The notes beneath the pieces are model-generated. The model worked only from the letters and a program-made list of their open reading frames with translations, was not told where the DNA came from and searched no databases. Shown here piece after piece: positions 1 through 12,339 of a stretch of 64,000 nucleotides of DNA (positions are counted from its first letter, which is position 1; every line of letters begins with the position of its first letter). Made by a program: the position numbers and the translations under genes. Origin of the DNA: Echinarachnius parma (taxonomy: Eukaryota; Echinodermata; Echinoidea; Clypeasteroida; Echinarachniidae). The stretch lies in the NCBI GenBank assembly GCA_037951105.1, contig JBAMJV010001316.1, positions 186,001 through 250,000 of the forward strand, written 5' to 3'.

Positions 1-2395
1 TTAACGAAAATATATACAGTAGGCACCCTGTCAAGTATCCAAGATACAATGTATCATAACCTACAATATTATAGCAAATAAATCACATCATGTAGTAAAT
101 GTATCTGGATGCAATTTTCTTATTGACCTACAGGTGTTTTATTTAGCTACATGGCAAATACTGTACTGTAAACATGGTATTTGTTGTACATTATCCCATT
201 GACTAGCCTACAGGAACTAATAGTTGGTCCTGTATTGGGGAAATTAAAATCTAGTAGGGAACAGGTTAACCCATTACTTACAGGAACCTGGGGTTCTGTA
301 TTAACTCTAAAGGAAAATTGCAATATCTAGTAGGCATAGGGAACAGGTTAATTTTTAAAAAATTCACAGCACTTGTAAACACATATTCCTAATAAATTAA
401 TCCATGCTATTCTAAACACAAAGAAAATGTGTGATAAATGCATACCTAGCACATATTGCTGCGTCGCGTGTTGGTGTACATGCTTGGTGTGCAAGATATT
501 TAACTTGTGGTTTTGAGCGATCTATCAAGCATGCACCCATTACAAGATATTGATTTCCTTATTAGCATATTTTGTGAATGATCAATCCAACCAGTGAGAG
601 AAAAATGGAATACATAAAGCTATAACAATAAAGCACAAGTCCATTGAATATTAGCTTACAGTGTAAATCATATATTCATATCAAGTGGCCAAAATCACTC
701 CTTGAGCAATGTTTAAACAAAACGCAACACATGTATACTTATAAGATGATTGGAACAATTTTTGAAAGTGCTCAAAAACTGTCGTACAATATTTAAAAAC
801 ACTCATGTTTACATAGTTCAAATGTCTTACACCACTCTCTTTCTCCCCCTCTATCTATCTTTCTCCCCCTCTATCTATCTTTCGCTTTCTGTCTCTCTTT
901 TCTACTCTTCTTATGAATGCAAACTTCTACTTCAAATAAAACGCATCTCTCTCCACATGCAATACCACAATAAGGTATATCCTTATTTTGCCTGTGATTG
1001 ATATCTTAAGAGGCACTTCTTCCTGTTATGACCTGCTATGTAGGCAGCCCAAATCACTCATTTTTACGTGAAGGGAAATCCTGATTTAAAAAAAGATTTT
1101 CTTGAATCTGGATTTTAATAATACAAAAAGGAAATAAAAATATGGATAGATAAAATTATGTTCATAAGCAGTCAAAGTGGATAATGTTATTTTCCAGGTT
1201 TTGGGCAGTATTGGACATCGAAAATTATCTTTGCCTTTTGATTAAATTGGAATTTGTCTAAAACTACCTTTACAGGAATTTTATATTATACATGATGTAG
1301 TCAATGTATATTTTGAAATTGTTCCGCTTTCTCTTCCCTCCCAAAATGGCAGTTTTGTTTTTTGAATACTCAAATTAATGATCATTAACATTAACATTTT
1401 ACAAGTTGCCTAGGCTGGAAAGCAGAAAATTCCAGACTACTGCGAACTCTAAATTCATATCGATAGTTATATCCAACGAATGAATGTATGGTTAAAGTAT
1501 GACAACAATTGTTATAAGGTGATATAATGTGTAGGGAATTAGTATACACAGGTAATTTCCTGCTGTAAGTTGTTAGTGAAATATCAGTTCCCATTAATTT
1601 TCAATTTAATCATGCAACATGCGTGATCATGCGATAAATCAAGTTCAAATCCATGAATAAAAGATATAAATATTGGTTATCACAAACAACACATTCTGTT
1701 TAAATGTCAACATGTGTATGCATAAACTTGTTTATTCCACAAAAGCATGTTCCAAAATGCAAAGCTTTAATAAGAAGGAATGCAAGACTATCAAACCACA
1801 TCTAGACAAAATATCACAAGACAAAATACTGACATACATTTATCTGGTAGAAAATTGCAACATTTTGAATCTAACGTACAATGACCAAAAACATTATCAT
1901 CCTCTTATATTGAATTTACATTGTGATGGCCATCAGGATTGGCTATTTTGTTTTACTGCTAATCATTCCAAGTCATAATTGGCAATTTAAACTAAATTCA
2001 AGTAGTCACGATTGATGATTCAAAAGCACTTAATTTATCATACCCTGACATCTGACATTTTGTTTGTATGCTGATAGAAAACCAATCAAACGATAACTAA
2101 ACAGCAAACCCTGATGGCAATGTGGACGGTTGAGAAATAGAAGGGCAAAAGTCACTTTTTGTACTTTAGAGAAAATCATGTTTGGCAGAACTGTAGAAAG
2201 CAAATGTACATGTAGCTTTCTTTAATTTGTTTTTTATAAATCTATATAAATATTTAAGTATGTTGCTTCACATAGAAAAAACCTACAAGATGGTTTGCAT
2301 AACTCTATAGCCAAAACCTGACTAAACGGCCCTATTATATCTCACCCGACGATAAACAATAGATCCTTTAGAAATGATTGAAGTTTCAAACTTAC
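1..2395. other. Intron sequence of the K2P channel gene, no further exon seen
   Basis: The K2P exon at 2396-2702 is on the minus strand and ends in a splice donor, so this stretch should be its following intron. I see no exon continuing the selectivity-filter sequence. What stands out is a short CT-rich low-complexity patch near 838-900, and two related units near 236-275 and 311-346, each ending in a GGGAACAGGTTAA-type block, which resemble the small TTAACCC repeat family found at 6630, 41418 and 42375. Confidence 0.5.
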
Positions 2396-2702
2396 CGATG
2401 GTGGTGACGACAGTCCCTGAGAAGAAGAAGGAGCTACTGAAGTCCCAGTTGGAGGGGCTGGACTGGTTGCCCTGGATGGTGATCCCGGCTTCCCTCGCAG
2501 CAACCACCGCGTGGACAAAATCCTCTAGCACCTCCTCCGTCAGGCACGAGTGGTTCGACAGCAGACTCTGGCGGATGTCGCGGAGACTGTAACGAGTCTC
2601 GTTCTCGTTGGTCGACTCCAGGAAGTGAAAGACGACGGCGCCGAGGAGGAGATAGAGAAAGAGGACCACGGTCAAGATGAAGAGTTTCAGACCATCCATC
2701 AT
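2396..2702 (-). CDS. Two-pore-domain potassium channel, TREK/TRAAK-like, N-terminal coding exon (partial gene)
   Basis: This exon encodes the first 102 residues plus one base of a K2P leak potassium channel, a plasma-membrane protein that sets resting potential. Residues about 5-27 form transmembrane segment M1. Residues 28-90 form the extracellular cap, with possible N-glycosylation sites at N34, N50 and N79 and a cysteine at C53 (NHSC) in the position of the cap disulphide cysteine. Residues 87-103 enter the first pore helix and selectivity filter (FFFSGTVVTTIG). The exon stops inside the filter at a GTAAGT donor (first base 2395), so the tyrosine-glycine of the filter must come from the next exon, outside the window. 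The start is well fixed: an in-frame TGA lies at 2706-2708, two codons upstream. The cap sequence (NHSC, GNQSSPSNWDFSSSFFFSGT) is closer to TREK/TRAAK (KCNK2/4/10) than to TASK or TWIK as I remember them. The subfamily is inferred; the K2P family is clear. Confidence 0.88.
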
Positions 2703-4682
2703 GACTCAATTGTCCATGCGCACTTTGTTTTATCAAATTTAGTGTGTGAATTATCCAAAGTCTCAATTGATAAACAGATTTGTATGCTCAGCAGCAATAT
2801 TATTCATCTGTTTTCAGGCACACAAATGGCCAGTATTTTAACTGCTTCAATCCACCAATTGCAAATAATTTGCAGTCTTTATATATCACAATTCATTGAG
2901 TTGAGCTGCACTAGCATTCACTGATTAATGATGATGCCAAAAGATGTCTTTTGAAGATATTTGTCGAGTTCAGCAGCAATATAATTTATATTAACCTGTT
3001 TTCACACACATTCATAAATCCTAGTGTAAGCTTCTGTAAACTCCGATCTGTAGACACCATGGAAATGCTTTACGGTCAGTTGAATACTGTAGAAACTATA
3101 CCATGTAATCCATTCATCTGTATTTCTTCATGCATGTGAAGATTCTTTAGAGTAGCTTGTGTTTGGACTTTGGTTTCCCAAAATTAAAATCTATTCATCT
3201 GTAACTTATTCACGAACAATTGAAACAAATTTGAGTTCACAGTTTGACATACCAATGTGATTGTTATAGTTAGTCTACCGGAAAAAAGAGCAGCCAATCT
3301 TGCAAGTAAATGGTCTAACCAACCAATCTCATAATGTGCTTCATAATACACAATATAATACAACCTCCTCTGTGGCTTAGTGTATCCTCATATCATGACA
3401 TTGCCAATTAATCAAATGTGTCCCATATTCATGCTCGGTTTCATATTCCAATTAGTGCAAATGAGTTGATTTTTAATGCCTCCCTTTAGTTTTCACATTC
3501 AACTTCAAACTCCAATTACAGCAGACCGCGTGTTCATTAACAATTTTCTATCAATATTCTACCGCTGCTCCCTGGCAGACACTCAATAGCTCCTTTCACA
3601 GTGACGTCTGTTCCAATTCTGAATGCAACATATTGTTCCATGCACATGAGCATATTGTCTCTCTGGCCATCAAATGTCAAATACGTTTAACATGTACGTA
3701 TATACAGCTCGATAGCTACTTCAAACCGCTAATAATCTTGTCCCAATCAATCCTCCTCAACTTGCCAGCACAAAAGTTTTATTGTCATGGCGATCAGGAG
3801 ATGACACTTGCAGAGTTCAGGAATATGGGTTGACGCCATGCATCAGGATCTGTACATAATGAGAAAAATATGCAAATCATGTCAATTTCATGGAAGCTAG
3901 TCATAGTTCTTTTGAAAGACTTTATTTGAGGAACTATATGATGAAGAAGACAAAAACTTCTTTAATAATGGGAAAATAAAACCTACAAGACAGTTTTGTA
4001 CTCGCCTGACTAGCAAAAAAAAGGTTAGTGTGCGGCCCTGCGTATAGCTGCTAGAAGTATTCTTGAATATTGAACTTCACACTATGCAGTCGCATTTATT
4101 TGTAAGCACCACTGATCCTGCTGTGTACATAATGGAAGGCCTGCTGTTAAGGAATGGAAGTGTACTTTTAGTACTGTTGCAATTTTATTTTTCTATCTTT
4201 CTATCTTTACTAGTCCTAAAGCTGATCTCCCACAAGGATACTTTTGCTATTTAATCTCAGTTGCACATTGTTGCATCCTTTCAGTCTCATAGCGGGATAT
4301 AGACCGCCTATAGGTCATATAGAAAAGAAAAGCAATTCTTTGAAACAGTTGGCTGGTATTCAATTCAATACTAATAGATTAAGTAAGAAATTTACTTACC
4401 ATTTTCTAGGCTGATGAGAACTCGTATTAATTCTTTTTTAAAAACTTTTTATTCAGTAAAACAGTTAAAATCTAAATGTAATTTTGGAAGACATTATGAC
4501 ATCAACATTTTTGGTTGATGAATTAATCAATTCTTAATTTTGGCTAAGTAACTAAAAGCTAAAGTTTGACTTAACTAGATGGAATTGAATACCGGCCCAA
4601 GGGATCTATATGAACAAAAATAATAGCTGCAATTGGTGAATTGTGCTGGTTCACAATGGTCACTATAATAAAGTAACTTGAG
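2703..4682. other. Upstream region of the K2P gene, no coding exon recognised
   Basis: Short open frames here have no recognisable protein character and no convincing exon borders. The first part (2703 to about 2800) is probably 5' untranslated sequence or intron of the minus-strand K2P gene. Confidence 0.4.
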
Positions 4683-4939
4683 CAGGGGCGGATCTAGCTT
4701 TTTGCTAAGGGGGGGGGGGGGGGGGGTTTGACCCAATGACGATGAGGAGCATCGTCCATGAGCTGCGAAGGGGCGAATTTTTGTTGTTGCTATTTTGAAC
4801 CCCCGTAAGTGATTTTTTTTCCACTTTTTTTCTCACTTTTTTCACTGATACATTTTCACTTGGCAGCCCAAGGGGGGGGGGGGGGGGTTAAACCCCCTTA
4901 ACCCCCCCCCCCCCCCCCCCCACCCTAGATCCGCCACTG
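4683..4939. mobile_element. Miniature inverted-repeat element with CAGGGGCGGATCTAG ends
   Basis: The 257-bp element starts CAGGGGCGGATCTAG and ends CTAGATCCGCCACTG, which are inverted repeats with one mismatch. It is flanked by the direct repeat CTTGAG (4677-4682 and 4940-4945). The interior has G and C homopolymer runs that can pair with one another (from about 4709 and up to 4920). There is no coding capacity, so it is a non-autonomous DNA element. The CAG(T/G)GGCG end resembles hAT-type elements, but the visible target duplication is 6 bp rather than 8, so the superfamily is uncertain. Confidence 0.75.
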
Positions 4940-4945
4940 CTTGAG

Positions 4946-6629
4946 TGAGGCAGAAGAGCAATTCAAGGGCACTGAAATCAAATTACCACCAAGCTAGTGA
5001 ATTAAATATGAAATTATGTAGGCATATACTCTCAATAATAATACCAGCATCCTCACGTTTGGGGATATAGTTTCCATTGTTGTTTGTGGGTTCTTGTGTG
5101 CCACATGGATAAACATGTGAGTGGATATTAAATGATTTGCTGGCTCAAACTTAAGACATCATTTGAAACGTGATATCCAATAAAAACCTGTATGAAAATA
5201 ATTTGACTAAAGTATATAACAGCCTCAGAGTCCAATGTATGCATCTAGACCAGTTGCTAGCATTATGTGCATATCAAAGAAAAACATTAAAAACACTGAG
5301 ATGACATGCTAGTCAAATTGACTTAGGTACACGACAGATACACAAAAGTATGCAGCGACGTATCAATTCTATGTTTAGAAACAAAAAACTCATATAGTGT
5401 CCTCATAAAAGTCTTGAGATTGAATGCACAAATTCTCTTGAAAACATAATCCAGTCTCCGATTTTAGGGGACACTATATATACAAACTAGTGGTGATATT
5501 CCTTGATAAGATTCATCTGATTTTGAAATTGGTACTTCAAAAAATATTATTTTCACACAATTAAGTTACGGATCTTTGGCAAAATAAATATAAGAATTAT
5601 GAATAGTTGAATTTTCACTGACTCTCCTCCTTTTCTTCTTCACAAAATTTCTGAATAACATTTCACTATGTCTACAAATAATTAAATACATTGGTTCTCT
5701 ACTTCTCTATCCCATTTTCTTTGTACTGCTTAACAAAAAAAAATTGAGAAATAGAAAATGTTCTCCATTAAATTCAAAAGTCTCTGTATTTTCCCGGTAA
5801 AATTGTAAAGATAATGAGCAGTGGTAATAAACCGATTGAGGCAAATTGGTATTAACCATCTATCTAGCGGGAAAAACGAACAAACCCGACAGCCATGCAC
5901 CTCATGAAACTCTAAAATAAGGTTGCAAATTACAATAAATTGGAAGTCAAATACTTGTTCTCAAAAGTCAGAACTTGCACTTACTGTACATATGTGTATA
6001 TCCTCCTGTACTCTCCTAAAATGTAGATCAGTAAACAGACTCTATATACTGCTTTCTCCAAAATGAGGAGCATGCACGACTTACAAGTCCGGAGGCATGA
6101 GAAGGTGTTAAATTTAGCACCTAAATTGCCATCAGTGAGCCGAAGTGCTGGTAGACTTCAACCAATCAGAGGAGAGAGCTGCAATTGACGCTCTGCCCCT
6201 CCTCTCTGTAACAGACCTCATCGTCGCATCAAATGTTCAGCACTGCAATCTTGAATTTCACCCATACATTTACAATATGTACAGTACAAGTAAATTCGTT
6301 TTTTTTCTTTCAATTAGACTTTTGACGCCCGAGCTGATTCTACCTTCATTATTATGGTGCCTTGATTTGTTCTCTTTTAGTTGTGTCAGTGTGGTGGCAT
6401 TAGTTAATAGTTATCACTAGAGAAAATGGAAGTTGTTTGATCAGATACAACCTTCAATGTTTTGATGGAGGTAAATGCTCATTGTATTGTGAACCAAATT
6501 TTTAAATTATATTTTGAATGAAAAATATGAAATCACATAGATCAACTTTTATGCTAACTGTTATAAAGTTAATGTTGAAATATTGTGTACTCCAAGAGAC
6601 AGCAAGGTGTATTAAAATATCATGTTGTA
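4946..6629. other. Intergenic, AT-rich; possible distal promoter or 5' exon of the K2P gene near 6085-6170
   Basis: Mostly featureless. At 6160-6175 there is a CCAATCAG box (plus-strand reading), and on the minus strand a GTAAGT donor consensus abuts position 6085. A non-coding first exon of the K2P gene between them is conceivable but unproven. Confidence 0.2.
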
Positions 6630-6715
6630 TTAACCCTTTCCTGACAAGATTCTTAAATGATAAATCCCCATAGACTTTGTACATAGCCCACCATGTTTCG
6701 GCAGCAAGGGGTTAC
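6630..6715 (-). mobile_element. Short TTAACCC-bounded palindromic repeat, copy 1
   Basis: This ~85-bp unit carries the reverse complement of a GTGGGCTATGTACAAAGTCT core that also occurs at 42375-42454 and, with changes, at 41418-41497. Its ends read TTAACCC and GGGGTTAC. It is a very small non-autonomous inverted-repeat element. Confidence 0.6.
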
Positions 6716-6954
6716 AAATTTAAAAGATGTTTAGTATTAAAATTAGTATGTTATTGATGACTGGCAATAGTACATTAAAGTTTTCATGAATAGTGTAAAC
6801 TTTTTAAGGTAATTAATTACTACAGTTCTGATGAGAAACACCTAACCTAAATAATAAACCTCTGCTTAATTGTCACTGGTTATTAAGTTGAAATAAGTTA
6901 ATCTTTCATTCCAAACTAGGTCATACATTTTTAGCAGACCTATAAATACAAACA

Positions 6955-7278
6955 TTAAAGGGATCTAGTAACTCTGTTGACATACTGTGCAAAAAGTGCT
7001 GAATGGTTGATTCAATGTATATTGTTGTTTTAAAATACAATCTAATGTCCACTGGGTATTGTGTGATCATTTTAAGTTAAATGGATGATATATGATATGG
7101 CAGAGTAATGAGCAAAAATGCAAAGTGATATTCACTAACTCATTGCAATGACTTGTACATGGTTAAGACAGTGGCGTAGCATGGTCGGACTGATATATAC
7201 AAGGTATGAGGGAACCACTAGAATTCTAATTGGATTTTGAGGACAATGTTTGGACAATATGTTACTAGATCCCTTTAA
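6955..7278 (+). mobile_element. TTAAAGGGATCTAGTAAC element (family A), intact copy
   Basis: The 324-bp element is bounded by TTAAAGGGATCTAGTAAC and its exact reverse complement GTTACTAGATCCCTTTAA. A second copy in opposite orientation occupies 10392-11837 and is interrupted by another element. No coding capacity. Confidence 0.8.
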
Positions 7279-7841
7279 ATGTGTGATAAAAGCTGCCCTT
7301 CCTCATTTACTATTTTAAATTAGTTAATACTTATTAAATATAGAAATTAATTTATTGATTATTCTTGAATAGATAGTTTAGAAGTGAAAGAGGAATTACA
7401 TCCCATCTCCTTACTACAAGTAATTAAGGACAGTGATTTAATCAACCTACGCTTGTAATTAAATTAGCTTTATTACCTGCAGGCTGGCAGATAGTTTATG
7501 AATTAATCATCTCAATTGATTGCTACTGATTAGTGCTCACATAAATGTACACATATGGTACCTCTTGAAAACAGCTAGCAGCCAAGTATACACTATACTC
7601 TCAGTATCACTAGCAAACAAGATAACGAAACTGTGAATTCATAAAGACTTAAAGAAAGTAACATCAAATTTTAACTAGATGTTGAATTCGTCACTTTTGA
7701 CGAATTAAGGTTATACATATCGATTTATTATGATAAAAGGATGATTCCAAAAATAACTACTCAATCATCATATCAATAATAATAGATTCCCCCCCCCCCC
7801 TGAAAAAAAGGAAAAAAAAAAGAAAAAAAAAAGTTTAAAAA

Positions 7842-7925
7842 TATTGCCTTGAATTCGAACCCACGACCCTTTGATCTTGTGTCACAAATTATACCGCGAG
7901 ACCAACATTAGATCTCTTAACGAAA
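7842..7925 (-). repeat. Possible tRNA-derived SINE fragment
   Basis: On the minus strand this reads like a degenerate tRNA 5' half followed by a B-box-like GGTTCGAATTC (complement of 7851-7861), with TGGTCTCGCGG as an A-box-like block. I could not fold a complete cloverleaf, so it is at most a tRNA-like remnant inside element B copy 1. Confidence 0.25.
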
Positions 7926-8654
7926 ATGGGAAATCGGGAAAGATACATCAGTGATTGCACACTGCATTTGTCATTGTAACAGTGAATTATTTGAGCTTTG
8001 AACCTAATTTACATATCCTTAACGCCATTTTCATAATCCGATCTCATCTTATGAAAATTGTTCCTTTCATTATAACCTACATGTGTGCTGAATTTCATGT
8101 CCACGGCGTACGTGGTTATTCATGCTTGATTTATTTGACCTTTGACGGTAAATATGACGATGAAATATGCATTTTCGCGATTTGGTGTTAACTTATGAAA
8201 TGTTGGGCTTGCAAGTCCCTATATACATGCGAAGTTTCACATTGGTAGCATAATTCTTTCAGCAGTTATAGGTCGAAAGCATACGTTTTAGCTAACCCTC
8301 AATTTTTAACAGATTTGGACTCTCATTTCCAATCAAACAATTCATCAGGATCCAGTGAACAAAACTAAATGGTGTGAATAGATTGCGAATAGAGCAGGAC
8401 ATCAGCTACGATATATCAAAATTTGGGAGTACATTGATGGAGAATAAGTGAGATATGGTCAAAAGTACACTGTGATCGATTTCAACATTGATTGAAATTG
8501 AGTAAAATTCGCATTTTCAACTTTAACCGTCAATACGATGACTTTATAACATTTACTCGGCATAAATGAGGTATGAATTTGTATCTACAACTCATAATCT
8601 ATCCGAATATTAAAAGAAAATTAGGTGTTTGTGGACTTTGTGGACTAAAAAGTT

Positions 8655-9100
8655 ATTGTCGAATACAAAAAGGATGTTTTTACCATATTTTGCCATTTTG
8701 CACGCGCGCGTAATTTTGACTCCGTTATTATGAGTCAACAATGAATCAAATTTATAGGGTGTGTTGAGGGATGTATAAGGAATGCAAAACATGTGAAAAA
8801 ACAACAATTTTTTCTATTCATTCGCGTTACGCGCGCAAATATGCGCGCAAATACGCGCACGCGCGGACATTTTTGAAATTGTCGAATACAAAAAGGATGT
8901 TTTTACCATATTTTGCCATTTTGCACGCGCGCGTAATTTTGACTCCGTTATTATGAGTCAACAATGAATCAAATTTATAGGGTGTGTTGAGGGATGTATA
9001 AGGAATGCAAAACATGTGAAAAAACAACAATTTTTTCTATTCATTCGCGTTACGCGCGCAAATATGCGCGCAAATACGCGCACGCGCGGACATTTTTGAA
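8655..9100 (+). repeat. 223-bp near-perfect tandem duplication
   Basis: The block 8655-8877 is repeated at 8878-9100 almost without change. Each unit contains GCACGCGCGCGTAATTTTGA and a run of CG-rich alternating purine-pyrimidine. Similarity is far higher than between B copies, so this is a recent local duplication inside the older element. Confidence 0.9.
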
Positions 9101-9542
9101 ACGCTTAAAATTGTCTGAAACATATAGTAAATTACTCGGGTTAGGGTTTGAACATTTTAAAACTTTTTTTTCATTTGACGGACGCGTACGCGCGCGTCTC
9201 CGAGTGTAAGCGCATGCGCATGAGCTTGAAAGATGACGATTGACCTGATCAATATTGATGCGAAATTTGAAGTGAAATTGATGATGCATGACTGAAATAT
9301 GAATTATTAAAATTTGACAAAATGGCATCCTGATGACGTCACAGTGATCTGACGACATTAAAAAGAGTTTCTTGCACTAATTCAGATGATGATCTATCAT
9401 CATGTGAAATTTCATGACGATTGATTCATCTGATATTGAGATATGCGACGAACAAAATCGGAAGAATAATAATAATAATAATAAATAAATAAAGATTCGA
9501 ACAAAATCAATAGGTTATACGTATGATATACGCATAACCTAA

Positions 9543-10391
9543 AAATGAAACTGGGAATTCATCCATTCCTCCCTTAAGGCAAATGTTCTTGCATTAATGT
9601 ACAAATTTGTTTGATTAATTAACATACAGAGCTCTGTATCCCTTAGATAATGTCTCACACAATCTCCTTTTTAAGATTTGTATGTTCTATTTCTTTTCCA
9701 GGGGTGTATAAGGTGTTATTGCTTAGAACTAATATAGCTAAATCAATTGTAACTAAAGATATGGGATCACCGACCAAGCCAGTTCAGCAAACTGCAGGTC
9801 ACAGCTTCAAGTCTCACTGAAGCCTAATTGTCTTTCGTAATTTCTCATAAATTTCTTTAAATATTACAACAGAGCTGATCGGGAACAATATCAGTGCAAA
9901 CTTTTATCAAAATTCATTTCTACTCCATGTTCATGTGGAAGTTTCCCTATTTTCCTATTTTTCCTAAATCGATCTTCGACAGACTGATTGATGTACATAT
10001 GGACGGACAGACAGACAACCAGGACATAATACCTCCAGTCTCTTTGTTGGCGAAAGCATACAAAGTCAAGAAAACCTGCACATGCCATTTCTATAATCAT
10101 CTGAACTGGTATACTGTATGGAACAAAGATAAGTCGTGTTACCTAGTAACCTGTGATTGGTTACTATGGTCATTATGTTGACTGTTCTACACAGTGTGGT
10201 TTGCACAATGGCATCTGAAATACAATAGCAAGCCAATTTTCCCTAATTGTCTAACTTCATGAGAACTCACTCTAACAAGGACACAACATCATCAAAACAC
10301 CATTTTTCTTGTATGCTATCCATGGACAAAAAATGTTTTCTACTTTAATATCTGCCTGTGTTTTCCTGTTTATCCCATTCAGAAATGGCAA
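9543..10391. other. Intergenic, repeat remnants only
   Basis: No exon seen. Around 9990-10020 there is a GGACGGACAGACAGACAACC stretch of the kind common in dispersed invertebrate repeats. Confidence 0.35.
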
Positions 10392-11416
10392 TTAAAGGGT
10401 CTTAGTAACATCAATTGTCCAAATCCTCAAAATCCGATTGTAACTAGATGTTGAATTCATCACTTTGACGAATTAAGGTTATACGTATTGAAATTACGAT
10501 ATGATGATATCGACTTTTCAACGCGTAATATGATGATGTCATAACATTTACTTGGCATAAATGAGGTATGAATTAGAATCTACAACTCATAATTGTTCTG
10601 AATATTGAATGAAAATTGGGGGTTTATGGACTTAAAACAAAGTTATGGCCGAATAAAAAAAGAATGTTTTTACCATATTTTGCCAATTTGCGTGCGCGCG
10701 TAATTTTAACTTTGACGCGCGCGTACTCCGTTATTATGAGTCAACAATGACACAAATATATAATATATGGAGTGTGTTGAGGAATGTACCAGGAATGCAA
10801 AACCTGTACCAAAACGACGTGTTTCTTATTCATTTGCGCTACGCGCGCAAATACGTGCGGCAGACTAATCACAATTGTATAGAGACACACTTTAGTTCCT
10901 AATTCGCATAATTTTGACTTTGACGCGCGCGTACTCCGTTATTATGACTCAATAATGGCTCAAATTGATAGGGTGCATTAAGGAATGGATCAAGATTGCA
11001 AAACATGTGAAAAAACGAAATTTTTCTTATTTGCGTTACGCGCGCAAAAACGCTTAAAATTGTCTGAAACATATAGTAAATTACTCGGGTTGGGGTTTTG
11101 AGCATTTTTTTTAAATTTTTTTTTATTTGACGGATGCGTACGCGCACGTCTCCGAGTGTAATTGCTCGCGCATGAGCTTAAAAGATGACCATTGACCTGA
11201 ATTATATTGATGCAAAATTAGAATTGAAATTGATAACTCATGACTGAGATATGATGATTATTAAAATTTGACAAAATGGCGTCCTGATGACGTCACAGTG
11301 ATGTGACGTCACTGAAAAAGTTTGCACATCTAAGTTAGATCATGATCTATCATCATGTGAATATTCATGATAATTGATTCATTCGATCTTGAGATATTCG
11401 ACGGAAAAAATCAGAA

Positions 11417-11452
<36 letters not shown>

Positions 11453-11837
11453 AAATTCAAACAAAATCAATAGCTTAATACGTATATATACGTATAACCT
11501 AATTATACCAGTTCCCTCATACCTTGTTGTATTCGTACTCACAATAAAAGCATGGGACAGGTTTCAGTTTTTCAAATTTCCCTTTCATTAAAAAGATATT
11601 TACGATTGAAGTGTTCAGATGTTAAAGTATCCACTGGATCATCAAAACCGTGTACAGAGTGAGTGCAATGAGTTAGTGAATATAATTTTGCATTTGATGC
11701 TCATTCCTCGGCCATATAATGTCCATTTAACTTGAAATTTTCACACAACACCCTGTGGACATATCATATAACAGATGTATTGTATCAACCACTTATCACT
11801 TTTTGCACATGTCAACAAAGTTACTAGATCCCTTTAA
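10392..11837 (-). mobile_element. Family A element, copy 2, inverted and split by a family B insertion
   Basis: The ends are TTAAAGGGTCTTAGTAAC at 10392 and GTTACTAGATCCCTTTAA ending at 11837. The arms 10392-10440 and 11503-11837 align, in reverse complement, with 6955-7278. The middle is family B copy 2. Confidence 0.8.
10441..11502 (+). mobile_element. Element family B, copy 2, nested in family A
   Basis: The left end TAACTAGATGTTGAATTCAT and right end ATACGTATAACCTAA match copy 1 at 7672-9542. It carries the same CG-rich core and an (AAT)n tract at 11418-11451. Comparison with the uninterrupted family A copy at 6955-7278 shows that it inserted into A. Exact boundaries are uncertain by a few bases. 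Confidence 0.7.
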
Positions 11838-12339
11838 TATACCTTCAACTGAGAACCATAGATAGAGAATACATTTTACACCAAAATCAAATAGTCTTTA
11901 ATGGGTTAATACACATAGATACTAGAAAATTAATCAGCACAAATGTGAAGCCCAAACAATTTCCATTATTTTCCCTTTTCTATTGATTTAAATCAATGAT
12001 ACCATATGGATGCTAACATCTGGAATAATATATATGAAACCAAAGTACACACTATTACACATACACTTAAAAATAAAAATAAATTATACTAATCATTGAC
12101 TACATGACTCGGCTTTATACTTTGAAAATGCTAACTGAATAAATTAATACATAATTGGTAGACTGATTAAATTCAAGCCCAGTGAGTGATGTGTAATTCT
12201 GTGTAATAATAAGCTCATTTGATTCAATTCTCCCTAATTATATACACTGATTCGACAAGGTCAGTGGCGCAGCTACATAAAAAAAAAAACATTTATAAGG
12301 GGAACATTTTTGAAGAAAAAGAAACAAAGAAATACATAA
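11838..12339. other. Intergenic, no feature recognised
   Basis: AT-rich sequence with no exon. A CAGTGGCGCAGCTA block near 12263 looks like one end of a dispersed element. Confidence 0.3.

Larger units (their letters stand above)
7672..9542 (+). mobile_element. Element family B, copy 1, with CG-rich core
   Basis: It shares both ends and long internal stretches with 10441-11502. The left end carries a hairpin (AATTCGTCA-CTTT-TGACGAATT at about 7686-7707) followed by AGGTTATAC. The right end is GTATGATATACGCATAACCT, again a hairpin and inverse to the AGGTTATAC start. The interior has TACGCGCGCAAAT-type alternating CG blocks and ends in an AATAAT microsatellite near 9466. No transposase frame is visible, so it is non-autonomous. 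Copy 1 is longer than copy 2 through extra sequence (about 7740-8500) and an internal 223-bp tandem duplication. Confidence 0.65.

Noticed and set aside
1..2395. Second K2P exon with the rest of the selectivity filter
   Set aside because: No minus-strand frame starting with the expected tyrosine-glycine and pore sequence was seen; it probably lies outside the window.
7842..7925. Functional tRNA gene
   Set aside because: B-box-like words are present, but I could not form a full cloverleaf; at best a SINE remnant.
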